Part shown: piece by piece, positions 10,754-21,130 of the stretch
How the letters are laid out: each line of letters starts with the position of its first letter
Numbering within the stretch: position 1 is the first letter of the stretch
Notes under the pieces: generated by a model
Database searches by the model: none
Told to the model about the DNA's origin: nothing
The model's input: the letters and a program-made list of their open reading frames with translations, nothing else
NCBI GenBank assembly: GCA_016081115.2
Contig: JABTTQ020000665.1
Location: forward strand, 62,001 to 126,000
Origin: Rehmannia glutinosa
Taxonomy: Eukaryota; Streptophyta; Magnoliopsida; Lamiales; Orobanchaceae
Length of the DNA: 64,000 bases
Direction of reading: 5' to 3'
Translations under genes and position numbers: made by a program

Positions 10754-12505
10754 TGTTTTGCATATTTTTGTGTGTGTTTTGTGTGATGATTTATACATAT
10801 TTTTGGCGTTTTTATTTAAAGTTTTGCATGTTTTAGTGTTATGTTGTGCTATTTTATTGATTTTTGAGGTTTTGGTGGAAAATACAAGTTTTGGAGCAAA
10901 AAACGTTAAAAAGTCATTTCGTGCAACTGCGGTAGTCATCGTATTTTTGACGTAATGTTCGCATCCAAAGCCCAATTGACATGCTTCATACACCATTGGA
11001 AAGCTAAGAGAAAGTTCTACAATATCTATGGGATTTCTAGAGCCTAAATGCACACACACATGAATAAATTACATAGCTCTCAAAACACACACACAGAATT
11101 TAAGAGAAATATGAAGACGTATAGAGATGAGGATAAGCACAACTGCACAAGAAGGGAAAGACATGGTGGTAAGTAGTTTTCAAGCCACCTTTACTTATTT
11201 CCAGTTCTGTAGGACTAATTTAAGGGCTGCTATGAAATGCAAATGAAGGCGTTTAGATGGGTTAAAATCATGTACTAGTCAAAATAATATGTCGAAATCT
11301 CGAAAATGACACGTTTTGGTATTTTGGCCATAACTCTCTCTAAAAAACGATATTGAGGTGATTCAAGTGTTTATGGAAAGCTAAGAGATAGATCTACAAT
11401 ACATAAGAGACACCAACATAATATTTCGATGTTTAGAGGTTGCACGATCGTGCGCAAGAGGTGCGCGGTCGCGCGCTGTAGACAGCAGCCGCGCGCGGTC
11501 GCACGCTGTGACTTGCAGAACACAAAATTGTCTCTTTTTTTTGCGTTTTTTGGCTCTTCCATCTTATTTAGGACTCTAAGCTTACAAATAGGACTTGGGA
11601 AGCCCTTATTTTTGACACACTCTCATTCTTAGCACTTTTAGACTTTAGTTTTTGGTATTTTTCTCTTCTATTCAACATTGGGATTGCTTGAGTTCTTCCC
11701 CTTGAAATTATTTTGTTTCGTAATCAAAGAGTAAGATTTCTTCATCTCTTTTGTCTAATTTCAATGGTTTGGATGATTATTATTGTTGCATGATTATGTT
11801 TATGATTGTTTTCTTTCCTTCAATTGAGATTATGATCCCATCCCCAAGCATGAACTAATTTCTTTGTTCTAGGATTAGGATGATTTGATTGAAACAAACA
11901 AGCATGAGTATTGATTAGTTGATTTGCTTTCCAGAATAAATTGCTTTATCTGATAATTGATTGTCTGATCAACTTTTGATTTTTTTCGTGGAATAATTGA
12001 GATCGAAAGAAGATATTATTCCTGGACTAAGTTTATTCAGGGGGTTAGATATGAACCAGAGATGTATTATCTAACCCAGGGCTTAATGAAAATAGCAAAT
12101 TATGTTGGGATAGCCCTAATCTGTGAATACGTGAGTTATCAGATCTAGGCATAGTTTTTACATGTTTGTTATATTTTTTATCTGCATGATCAATTAATTG
12201 ATATTCTGCTTGCAAGTTTGATGAGATGATTCCGAAATCCTAGACTTTCATCCATATATTTTTCTCAAAGTTTACTCGTGTTTAGTTTGATTATTGTCTT
12301 TTAACTTATTTTTCTTTAGTTAATTAAAAATTACAAATCTTGTTAGAGTGTTTAAGATTTACTTTTTGTTTATTGTGAAACATAATAATTATTTGCCGAT
12401 TAAGTCTTCCTTAAGAGATGACTTGTGGTTAACTTTCTACCCTACGATTGATTTCGTTCTCTTGCGAGGATTGTTAGACTTTTATAGGTGTTTAGCGGTC
12501 GAACA
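10754..12505 (+). repeat. 5' LTR of element D
   Basis: Starts TGTTTTGCA and ends GTCGAACA. It matches 14779-16329 along most of its length. It carries about 190 bases (roughly 11036-11224) that the 3' LTR lacks. The TATA box of the 3' LTR (TATAAATA) reads TACAAATA here (11583-11590). A cluster of GC-rich palindromes (TGCACGATCGTGCGC, GTGCGCGGTCGCGCGC) lies at 11441-11512, 70-140 bases upstream of that box. The ORFs around 10749-10955 and 11429-11632 repeat in both LTRs and are not genes. Confidence 0.85.
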
Positions 12506-12507
12506 AA

Positions 12508-12528
12508 ATTTTAGCGCCGTTGCCGGGG
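12508..12528 (+). promoter_or_regulatory. Primer-binding site of element D (tRNA-Asp type)
   Basis: TTAGCGCCGTTGCCGGGGAA lies two bases after the 5' LTR. It is complementary, with one or two changes, to the 3' end of plant tRNA-Asp. Elements C and E use the same primer type. Confidence 0.8.
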
Positions 12529-12645
12529 AAGGCTTTATGATTAATAATTAATGGGTTTATTTTTTTCGTGTTTCTAGATTACAATTATTTTTGTTTGTTT
12601 ATAGTTTAAGTTTCTTTCGTCAGTTGCGTTTGATCTATTTTTCTA

Positions 12646-13641
12646 GTGTTATTTATACAAGCACCAAGAATGAGAACTAATAAAGAGCAACCACCACGAC
12701 CCACATTAGAAAAGAGCTTGATTTATTTTATTCAAGTTAGTCAGCAAACACAAGAGTGGAATAACAAATGGTTTGAATCCTTGGAAGCCTCTTTTAAGAG
12801 AATTGAGACTCAAGTCGGCCAATTGGCTACGCAAGTTGGTGAGATAGCTTGACATCTCGTCAAAAAGGACACGTTACCTAGTCAACCAACACGAGCTCAA
12901 GCCATAACTTATCTTGAAATTGATGAGAATTATGATAATAAAATTGAGTTTCCATATTCTACTGTCTCGTCTAACCCCGCAAGTGTTCCTAAAGCGAAAA
13001 AAGAAGAAGATGCAAGCGAAGCAAGAATGGATAAAGAGGTAAGTCAGGGATCGTCCTTACAAAAAATTGATAATCCCTATAAACCTTCTACTCCATCCTC
13101 AAGTCCACTCCCAAAGCAACAAGATCAAGGTAGTTTCATCATTAATATTGTTTTTGGGAATGGTAAGAAAGTCGAAGGTATGCTTGATCTCAGAACTGGA
13201 GTCAACCTTATGCCTTACTCTATATTTAAACAATTAAATTTAGGAAAATTGAAGTCCACCAGCTTATGTTTGCAACTTGCTGATAGATCTCTTAGGTATC
13301 CTAATGGCATTGTTGACGATATTTTGGTCCAAGTAGATGGTCTTAAAATTCTCATTAATTTTGTTGTCTTGGATATGGGGAAGAATAAAGGTAATATTAA
13401 ATATCACATTATATTGTTGGGTAGACCATTCGTGGCCACCATTAATACTATGATAGATGTCAAAAATAGAAAACTAAGTATGAATATCTTGGGAAAAACT
13501 CTAACATTTTCAATTTTTGATATAGCTCATAGTCCTACTTGTGCCTTACATGATAATTTTATTGTTGACTCTGGCGATTCTGCTGTGAAAGATATTTTAT
13601 GGCAGGAACATAATGAAATTCAACCAGAACAAATTTCCTAG
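12646..13641 (+). pseudogene. Short gag tail plus retropepsin-like protease of element D
   Basis: One reading frame runs from 12646 to 13641 with a single in-frame TGA at 12850-12852. The first part (about 65 codons) is a gag C-terminal piece with the helical block FKRIETQVGQLATQVGEIA typical of Athila/Tat gag. The second part carries an aspartic protease domain (SFIINIVFGN, then GVNLMPYSIFKQLNLG, later ILLGRPFVATI). Related proteins have D-x-G-A-S at the active site. Here it reads DLRTGVN, so the serine/alanine environment has changed and activity is doubtful. The stop could come from CGA to TGA by methyl-cytosine decay. The capsid core of gag and all of RT, RNase H and integrase are absent. 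The next conserved feature is the hairpin at 13724. Confidence 0.8.
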
Positions 13642-14778
13642 GTCGTCAAAAAGGTCTTTCTCGATGACTCGCCATGATTTTCTTAGTTGATATCGTCAAG
13701 CTAATGACGTTAAAAGAGCGCTTCTTGGGAGGAAACCCAAGCATTTTTTTTCCTTCGTGTGAGTTTGCATGTGTTGTTTGTTCCCTTCACATGGCTTTTG
13801 CAGATTTGTAGGCGGATATGACTATGGTGCCATTTATCGATCTTTGCATTTTTCAAGGGCGTATCTTTTTCCTTCTCTTTTTACGCATTGAGGTCATTGC
13901 GTGATTTAAGTGTGGGGAGGGACGATTAGTCATTGATAAAATATGATGATTGCATGTCGCTATGCTTTTACTTTGCCTAGTGATTATCTCAAGTTTAATA
14001 ATATTGTTGTTTAGTCAACTTGAAATAGATGTATTAATTTGAGTTTCAAATATGAAATGACTTTGTGAATTTGATACGTAGGATTTGACTAAGTCGTGAA
14101 TTAGCCTTTGTGGTGAACGAATTAGGTGATGGTTAAACAATAGTCCAAGTTGTGGGCCTTGAATTACGAGATTTCATTGATGTGAATTAAGTTAAAACCC
14201 TATTTTGATTTGTGTATACACAAAATTGCTAGCCTTGCGGAAAAAAATGCATTATATAGCTATAAAAAAAACATTATAGAGCTATATAAAAATAAAATAA
14301 ATTTTTAAAAAAAAAGAACAATCGAGATTATACTCCGCTGGTTGAGCTGCTTAGTAAGTAGGAGCATTCATGAGCCCCATGTTTGACTTTTACATAAAAC
14401 GGTGGCTCAAACATGAGTATGGGAAATCACACTAGGAGCCTTTGGAATTCATCTGAAGTTTATACCTAGTGGAATAATATCTCGGGAGTTCTAGCAAAAA
14501 CAAATGGTCATGGCTAGGAATTGCATGATTTGTTGTGTGAGTAAAAAGGATTGCAACTTTTGACACAAATTTGAAATTTAGTAAGGAAGGTCAAACACTT
14601 TGATTGATGTTTAACTTTAGTCGAGTGAGTTTATTGCGAAGGTTGGGGATCGATGAGGAATAATCCAAAGTAAATGGAACATGGTGTTATGGATTAATTG
14701 ATTCTCAAATTGGATATAATATTTCTTGTTGGGTTTATTGGCATTGCTTGAGGAGCAAAAGGCTAAGTGTGGGAGAGT
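13642..14778 (+). other. 3' untranslated region of element D with polypurine tracts
   Basis: No gene is visible. A purine-rich AAGTGTGGGGAGGG at 13908-13921 and a second TAAGTGTGGGAGAG at 14764-14777 both look like polypurine tracts. The second abuts the 3' LTR. Between them, a short AAAAAAA-rich stretch lies near 14260-14320. Confidence 0.7.
13721..13741 (+). other. Conserved GGGAGG..CCC hairpin after the ORF of element D
   Basis: CTTGGGAGGAAACCCAAG (13724-13741) forms a perfect 6-bp stem with a 6-base loop. It lies 83 bases after the stop codon. A matching module with related flanks (GTCAAG..GACGT..GCGCTT) lies 91 bases after the stop of gag in element E (18286-18302). It is probably an RNA-level signal of these gypsy elements; the role is not known to me. 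Confidence 0.6.
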
Positions 14779-16329
14779 TATTTTGCACATTTTTGTGTGT
14801 GTTTTGTGTGACGATTTATACAAATTTTTGGCGTGTTTTATTTTTATTTGCATGTTTTAGTGTTATGTTGTGTTATTTTATTGATTTTTTAGGTTTTGGT
14901 AGAAAAAACAAGTTTTGGAGCAAAAAAACAATAAAAAGTCATTTCGCGCAACTGCGACAGTCATCGTATTTTTGTAACGTCCGCATTCGAAGCCCAATTA
15001 ACATTATTCATACACCATTGGAAATCTAAGACAAAGTTCTACAATGTCTATGCCTGCTACTAAATGCAAATGAAGACATTTAGATGGGTTAAAATCATGT
15101 AAAAGTTAAAATAATATGTCGAAATATCGAAAATGATACGTTGTGGTATTTTACCCATAACTCTCTCTAGACAATTGATATTAAGGTGATTCAAGTGGCT
15201 ATGGAAAGATAAGAGACAGATCTACAATTAATAAGAGACACCAAAATAAAATTATGAAGTTTAGAGGTTGTGCGGTCGCGCGCAAGAGGTGCGTGGTCGC
15301 GCGCTGCAAACAGCACCTGCACAGCAGCAGGCCACGGCGTGACTTGCAGAACACGAAATTTTCGATTTTTTTGTGTTTTTTGGCTCTTCTACCTTGTTTA
15401 GGACGCTAGGTTTATAAATAGAACTTGGGGAGCCCTTATTTTCAACACACTCTCATTCTTAGCACTTTTAGACTTTAGTTTTTGGTATTTTTCTCTTCTA
15501 TTCAACATTGGGATTGTTTAGGTTCTTCCTCTTTAAGTTATTTTACTTTTTAATCAAAGAGTAAGATTTCTTCATCTCTTTTGTCTGATTAAACTTGTTG
15601 GGTTATTATTATTGTTGCATGATTATGTTAATGATGGTTTTATTTCCTTCAATTGAGAATATAATCTCATCCCCAAGCATGAACTAATTTTCTTGTTCTA
15701 GGACTAGGATAATTTGATTCGAACAAACAAGCATGAGTATTGCTTAATTGATTTGCTTTCCTAAATAAATTGTTTTATCTGATAATTGATTGTCTGGTCA
15801 ACTTTTGATTGTTTTGGGGGAATTATTGAGATCGAGATAAGATATTATTCCTAGACTAAATTTATTCAAGGAGTTAGATAAGAATCAAAGATGTATTCTC
15901 TAACCCTGGGCTTAACGAAAATAGCAAATTATGTTGGGATATCCCTAACGTGAATACGTGAGTTATCGATCTAGACATAGTTTTACATGTTTGTTATATT
16001 TGTTAACCGCATGATCAATTAATTGATATTCTGCTTGCAAGTTTGATGAGATGATTCCGAAATCCTAGACGTTCATCCATATATTTTTCTCAATGTTTAC
16101 TCGTGTTTAATTTGATTATTGTCTTTTTACTTATTTTTCTTTAGTTAATTAAAAATTACAAATCTTGTTAGAGTGTTTAAGATTTACTTTTTGTTTATTG
16201 TGAAACATAATAATTATTTGCCGGCTAAGTCTCCTTTAGAGATGACTTGTGGTTAACTTACTACCCTACGATTGATCTCGTTCTCTTGCGAGGATTGTTA
16301 GACTTTTATAGGTGTTTAGCGGTCGAACA
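14779..16329 (+). repeat. 3' LTR of element D
   Basis: This is a copy of 10754-12505, shorter by about 200 bases because of a block missing near 15050. It contains TATAAATA (15413-15420) and the GC-rich palindrome cluster (15268-15345). It ends GTCGAACA, identical to the 5' LTR end. It is followed by the target duplication ATGTC and then by the rest of the LTR of C. Confidence 0.85.
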
Positions 16330-16431
16330 ATGTCCTTCTAAGGAAACCAAGTAAAACACACTATATGCGTGAAATGCATCAATAATGTATCAAAATAAGC
16401 CCTTAAATGCACGTATATTTTACACATATCA
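16330..16431 (-). repeat. LTR of gypsy element C, 5' end (minus strand)
   Basis: Read on the minus strand from 16431 this begins TGATATGTGTAAAATATACG and runs into AAGGGCTTATTTTGATAC, a typical gypsy LTR start. It ends at 16330, where element D is inserted, and continues at 10753. Beyond 16431 the sequence changes to the plus-strand LTR end of element E, so 16431/16432 is the outer boundary of C. Confidence 0.7.
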
Positions 16432-16555
16432 TCTTCAATAAAATTGGAATACGATGTTATTATAGCCTAAGTGTTTCGTATTCAATCCCGGAGGAATACG
16501 ACCTTGCTTGACATTATTCTATAAACTACATTGTACACTTGCAGTACGGCGAACA
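16432..16555 (+). repeat. LTR of gypsy element E, 3' end only
   Basis: 124 bases that match, in opposite orientation, the last part of LTR C (both contain CGATGTTATTATAG, AATACGACCTTGCTTG and TACACTTGCAGTA). It ends CGAACA. The rest of this LTR is missing, being on the far side of the C insertion and outside the window. C and E therefore belong to one family. Confidence 0.8.
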
Positions 16556-16560
16556 AATTT

Positions 16561-16578
16561 TTGGCGCCATTGTAGGGG
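16561..16578 (+). promoter_or_regulatory. Primer-binding site of element E (tRNA-Asp type)
   Basis: TTGGCGCCATTGTAGGGG follows the LTR end by five bases. It is a decayed match to the tRNA-Asp 3' end, with changes compared with the GTTGCCGGGG seen in C and D. Confidence 0.7.
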
Positions 16579-16793
16579 GTTAAAATATTCTACCTAGATA
16601 TAGTAATAAGTAGTTCAATCTTAATTGAAGCAAAATATTTTTGTAAATATTTTCTTTTTATTTTTTTTAGTTTTTATTTTTCCGATTTCTTTGTAAATAT
16701 TTTTTCTATTTTCAATTTTTTTTATTTTTGGTAAATAATTTTAATTGCTTTGTTTCTAACATTATTTTTGTTGAGTGCAGATAATGCTTGATC

Positions 16794-18197
16794 ATGCGTT
16801 CCAGATCTGCCCAGCAAATACCTATTGATTTGAAAATCAAGAAAACATCGAAATAACTAAGGAAAAGATTTAAAGTAATGGCGGATGGGAATAATCAGAA
16901 TGTTGTGAATAATAGCAACAATGACAAACACCTAGCTGGGGTGGACGGGCAAGACCGGATTGTGTAAAGGCCCACCAAAAGGGCAGTGATGGACTAGTTC
17001 CAGCCGGAAGTTAGTCAGACTTATGGGGGCGTGGCCCGTCTGTCGATTAATGCAAACAACTTTGAACAAAAACCTGCATTGATCCAGATGGTTTCACAGA
17101 ACCAGTTTGGGGGTAAAGTCGTTGAAGATTCAAACGCGCATCTGGCGCAACTCTTAGAAATCTGCGATACTGTCAAAATGAATGGTGTTTTTGAAGACAT
17201 CATATGATGCCGCCTTTTCGCGTTCTCTCTGCACGATAAGGCTAAGGGATGGTTATGCTCTCTAACACTACCCGCAACAGATTGTGTTGAACCTAAGTCA
17301 GCGGTTTCTAACCAAATACTTCCCCCAAGTAAAACGCTGCAGTTGAAATCTAAAATCGCCCAGTTTAGGCAGTTAGATTCAGAGCCATTGTATGACGCAT
17401 GGGATAGATTCACAGAATTGTTGAGGAATTTCCCTCAGCATGGCTATACTTATTATCAACAGGTTCAGTATTTCTATAATGGTTTAAGTGGCAACACGAA
17501 AACTATTACAGATGTTGCATCTAGAGGGAAACTGCTAAGGAAATATCCAGAGGAGGCACTAGAACTGTTAGAGGAGATGGCGAATAATAGTTACCAGTAG
17601 CCATCCGAGAGATACAATGTCCGATGTGTGGCAGAGGTTCAAGATGAGAAAGTTGCCATGCTCACTAAATAAGTATCCACACTGAACATGAAAATGAATG
17701 CGATGCAGCAAGTAACTCCAAGAGATCCTGCAATTGTTGAAGAGGAAGCTAATTTTGTGGGACAATAGAGGAACTTCAACAACAACTATAGAAATAATCA
17801 GACACCCAATTACTATCATCCGGGGCTGCAAAACCATGAGAACTTTTCATATGCTGATAACAAAAATGTTTTGCAGCCACCTCCGATATTTAATATGGGT
17901 AATCAATGCAAAGCGGAATCAAGTGAAAAGAAAGCATATGTGGAGGAGATGTTATCCTCGTTTACCGGAGAAACTAAGACTAGACTGAATAAATATGAAG
18001 CAATAATAGACAAGATTGAGGAATAAGTCACTCAGTTAAACACGAACATAAATGTGAGACTGAAATCTTTGGAAACACAAGTAGCCCAAATCGTTACTGC
18101 AGTGGGAGGCCAACGTCAAAAGTCAAATTCTCAAGCGTCGAGGTTAACCGAGAAAAAGTGCAATGCCATTCATCCGAGGAATGATCTGAGAATCTAA
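16794..18197 (+). pseudogene. Decayed gag of gypsy element E
   Basis: One frame can be followed from MRSRSAQQIPIDLK to the TAA at 18195-18197 with about ten in-frame stops. Recognisable blocks of the Retrotrans_gag domain are VFEDII..RLFAFSLHDKAKGWL (17190-17260), QFRQLDSEPLYDAWDRFTEL (17360-17420) and FPQHGYTYYQQVQYFYNGL (17432-17490), then TVASRG-like TDVASRGKLL. A later Asn/Tyr-rich stretch and a coiled-coil block (LNTNINVRLKSLETQVAQI) are also present. No zinc knuckle, protease or RT follows. The hairpin module lies 91 bases after the stop. Gag would form the particle in which the element RNA is copied; this copy cannot make it. The element looks gag-only, like TR-GAG types, although loss of pol by deletion cannot be excluded. 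Confidence 0.85.
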
Positions 18198-18956
18198 TGG
18201 CTTAAAGATTTCAAATGACATAGTTCAACGGCATGTGAAACGAGAAATCTTAAGTCCAGGGTCAAGACGTAAAACTTAGTGCTTTATGGGAGGCAACCCA
18301 AATTATATCTTATTTCCGTTTATATGCAATTTTGTTTTGATTGCCTTCGTTTAAATTTATTTTCATTCAACCTTTTTTATTTTCTCGTATTAACTTAATT
18401 TTTAGTTTTTTTGTGAGTGACATTGTGTAGGAGGAATCACGACAAATTCCCGGTTCTAAAAAAATACAAAATCAGATCACATGGTCGTGTGAACCACCCA
18501 CACGGGCCGTGCGACCACAAAACTGAGACAAGTTAGTCACACGACCGGGCCGTGTGACACTCACATGGTCGTGTGAGTCAAGGCGATGTGAAAGAAGCAG
18601 CGGCCAGGCGGCGTGACCCGACTGTGCAAGCTCGCACTAGCCTTGCAAGACGCCCCGACGGATTTTTCTTCCCTTTTAACTTCAAACACTCAATTTTTCT
18701 CACTTTCTCCTACCCAAACTCTATAATTCGAAAATACTCTATCATATACCCAAACCTAGCTTCAATCTCTTCAAATTTCACTTCAAATTTTACACCACAA
18801 ACACAAATTCTTCATCTTCTCTTGAAACCCATCACTATATTTTTCCAATTTCTCGACTTTCACAAGTTCTCCTTCAAGTTTGAGGATTTTCTGTAAATCT
18901 GAACTAGCATAAAAAAGAAGATAAAGATGGTGTTGTCCGCAAAGTCAAACAACTAG
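18198..18956 (+). other. 3' trailer of element E with palindrome cluster
   Basis: No supported gene. GGGAGGCAACCCAA at 18288-18301 is the counterpart of the hairpin in element D. A cluster of CACACGG/CCGTGTG words lies at 18478-18615, like that in LTR C. A pyrimidine-rich leader-like stretch follows (18650-18900) and ends at the (TA)n tract. The 107-codon ORF at 18573-18896 runs across low-complexity sequence and is not supported. Confidence 0.6.
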
Positions 18957-18996
<40 letters not shown>

Positions 18997-19208
18997 AGGA
19001 GGATCTTGTGAGACAATGGCTATAGGTTGGACACAATGGACTAATCTCAAGCATCCCCCACTATTAATCAATAGGTATGATTTAATGGATAAAAATTATA
19101 TTAAAACATTAATTTAATCAATATAATGGTAATAGGGTAAAAAAACAAAACAAATTAGTTTAAAAAAATGGAAGGAGATTAGAATCAAATCTCTTTCTCT
19201 CTCATACA

Positions 19209-19260
<52 letters not shown>

Positions 19261-20150
19261 CCTCCACTAACGCAAATGGAGAAAAACTGTGAAGATCTCG
19301 AACTGTGGAAAAAAAACTGTGAAGAAGATGATGATTTCTGTTCCAAATGAAAAAACAAAAATGAAGAACTCGAACTGATTTATATTTAACCCACACTTTA
19401 TAAACTGATTTTACAGAAAGAAAAATCGTTAAGAAGATGATTTCTGTTCCAAATGAAGAAACAATTAACCATGAAAAACTCGAAAGTGAATTATATTCAA
19501 CCCATACTTTATATACTGTAATTTGTAAATTTCTGGGTTGAAAATGGCGCAAAAATTCTTTGGGGACACTGCATAAATTACAATAAGATATTGCATATTT
19601 GAAACCATTCAGCAAACATCAACTAACTATACATTATTTCGAAGATATTTATACAGTGTGAAAAACTAAAAATACAGTGTATATACCGAACTATGCAATA
19701 CGTCATAAACTATGCAGCAGAATCAACTAACTATGCATTATCTAAAAACTATCTATGCAGTGCAGAATAACTATATATGCAGTACATTATACTCAACTAT
19801 ATCTTATTGTAACATTGCAATAAAAACAACTAAATATGCATATTTAATAGCTATTTAAGCAGCATAAGAACCCTAACTATACTTTAAAATAAAAAAAATG
19901 GAAAAAAAAACATTTCCTTAAATAACGCAATTAAATCCGGCAGTTACAATTTCACCCCATAAAAATGGTTTCGAAAAGTCAAACATACCAGAAAAACTAA
20001 TGGATAATACACAATTACAATCTTACCCTTAATTGCGCAAAAAAAATAAAATAAAAACTGATTCAATCACACCCATTGAAAATTGAAAATTAACGTGTAT
20101 GATAAGTCCACACTGTCTCAACCAAGGAGGATGGTCTCACCTGAACTAAA

Positions 20151-20194
<44 letters not shown>
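18957..20194. mobile_element. TIR element bounded by (TA)n tracts
   Basis: Two long (TA)n tracts (18959-18994 and 20153-20194) bracket a 1.16-kb segment whose ends are imperfect inverted repeats. The left end reads CTTGTGAGACAATGG...GGTTGGACACAATGGACT. The minus strand of the right end reads CAGGTGAGACCATCC...GGTTGAGACAGTGTGGACT. Inside are a (TC)n run and an area (19640-19880) of loosely repeated ACTATGCA words. There is no transposase. TA-tract-embedded elements such as the rice Micron family are known, but no family match is claimed. Confidence 0.55.
19203..19257 (+). repeat. (TC)n microsatellite
   Basis: About 27 copies of TC in a row. The minus-strand ORF covering it (19202-19615) reads poly-RE and is an artefact of the repeat. 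Confidence 0.95.
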
Positions 20195-20196
<2 letters not shown>

Positions 20197-21130
20197 TCAC
20201 TTATAAATAGTAATCAAAAATAATTCCACTTAAAACACCTTTCTAGAATTAGTAAAATATAATTACAACATGTAATATTAATTTTGGTAATTAGTAAATT
20301 AATTCTAAAAGATATATATGTATTTATAATAACGAAGCATTATATAAAATAAGCTTTCCAAATCCGTGTGTACTGTATTAATTATTTGTTTTATTTTTTT
20401 ATTTTTCCCTTTTTGACGTATAGTTATCAAATTAATTCTCTTTTTACGTTCATCGGTTTGATACCCATATTGCATATATAAAATAAAAAATAAGCATAAA
20501 AAGTAGAAAAAAAATATATATTTACTAAAAACTTATTTTGTAATGGGCTACAATAATTATACATTTGGCCTATTGGATATCAATATACAAAAAATATATT
20601 ATAATATTATCCAGATATTTATTTACATATATCCATACATAGCAATATATATTTATGTAATAATTAATTAAATTTACATTTCAAATAAAATTATATTCAT
20701 AATAGCGATTTATATATAGAAAAAATTATTTTTAGTATTTATTAACATACTTTTTATGTTAATAGAAATTAATTTTATTTTTATCAACATATTTTGATAT
20801 TCAACTTTCAAAGTTGTATATTTGGACTATTAGATATGAATTTGTATATTTGATTTTTTTTTTTGACATTTGTGTATATATTAAAAAAAATAATTATTAA
20901 TTTTTTCTAATTTTATTTTTTACTAAAATAATGCTACCAAATATAAAACATGATTTTTGTCTAATATATATATATATATATATATAATAAGAAAGATACT
21001 TATAAATAGTAACTCAAAAAAACAATTCCACCTAAACCACCCTCCAGTAATAGTAAAAATATAATTGCAATATATAACGTCGAATTTGGTAATTAGTAAA
21101 GTAATATTGGGAAATATATGATTAAGAATC
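20153..21130 (+). repeat. Repeated (TA)n plus flank, two copies 0.8 kb apart
   Basis: The (TA)n tract at 20153-20194 is followed by ACTTATAAATAGTAA..CAAAAA..AATTCCAC. The tract at 20963-20986 is followed by the same words to about 21115, including GGTAATTAGTAAA. The unit is about 130 bases and diverged. The 650 bases between are AT-rich, without a gene, and include the module shared with the foldback element (20405-20500). Confidence 0.6.

Larger units (their letters stand above)
10754..16329 (+). mobile_element. Gypsy element D, a gag-pro-only non-autonomous retrotransposon
   Basis: The element has two LTRs, a tRNA-Asp-type primer-binding site, a short gag-protease ORF and a polypurine tract. 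It has no reverse transcriptase, RNase H or integrase. It is flanked by ATGCC (10749-10753) and ATGTC (16330-16334), a 5-bp target duplication with one difference. It lies inside the LTR of element C. The combination of LTRs plus a gag-region ORF and no pol resembles the TR-GAG class of non-autonomous plant elements, so it would need enzymes from a relative to move. This assignment is inferred from content. Confidence 0.85.

Noticed and set aside
16330..16555. A single continuous plus-strand LTR from 16330 to 16555
   Set aside because: 16330-16431 reads as the start of a minus-strand LTR continuing at 10753, whereas 16432-16555 matches the LTR end in the opposite sense, so two LTRs meet at 16431.
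18573..18896. 107-codon ORF after element E
   Set aside because: It covers a palindrome cluster and a pyrimidine-rich leader of the retroelement, with no recognisable domain.
19202..19615. 137-codon minus-strand ORF ending in an RE repeat
   Set aside because: The repeat is the (TC)n microsatellite, and the rest shows no domain or codon pattern of a gene.
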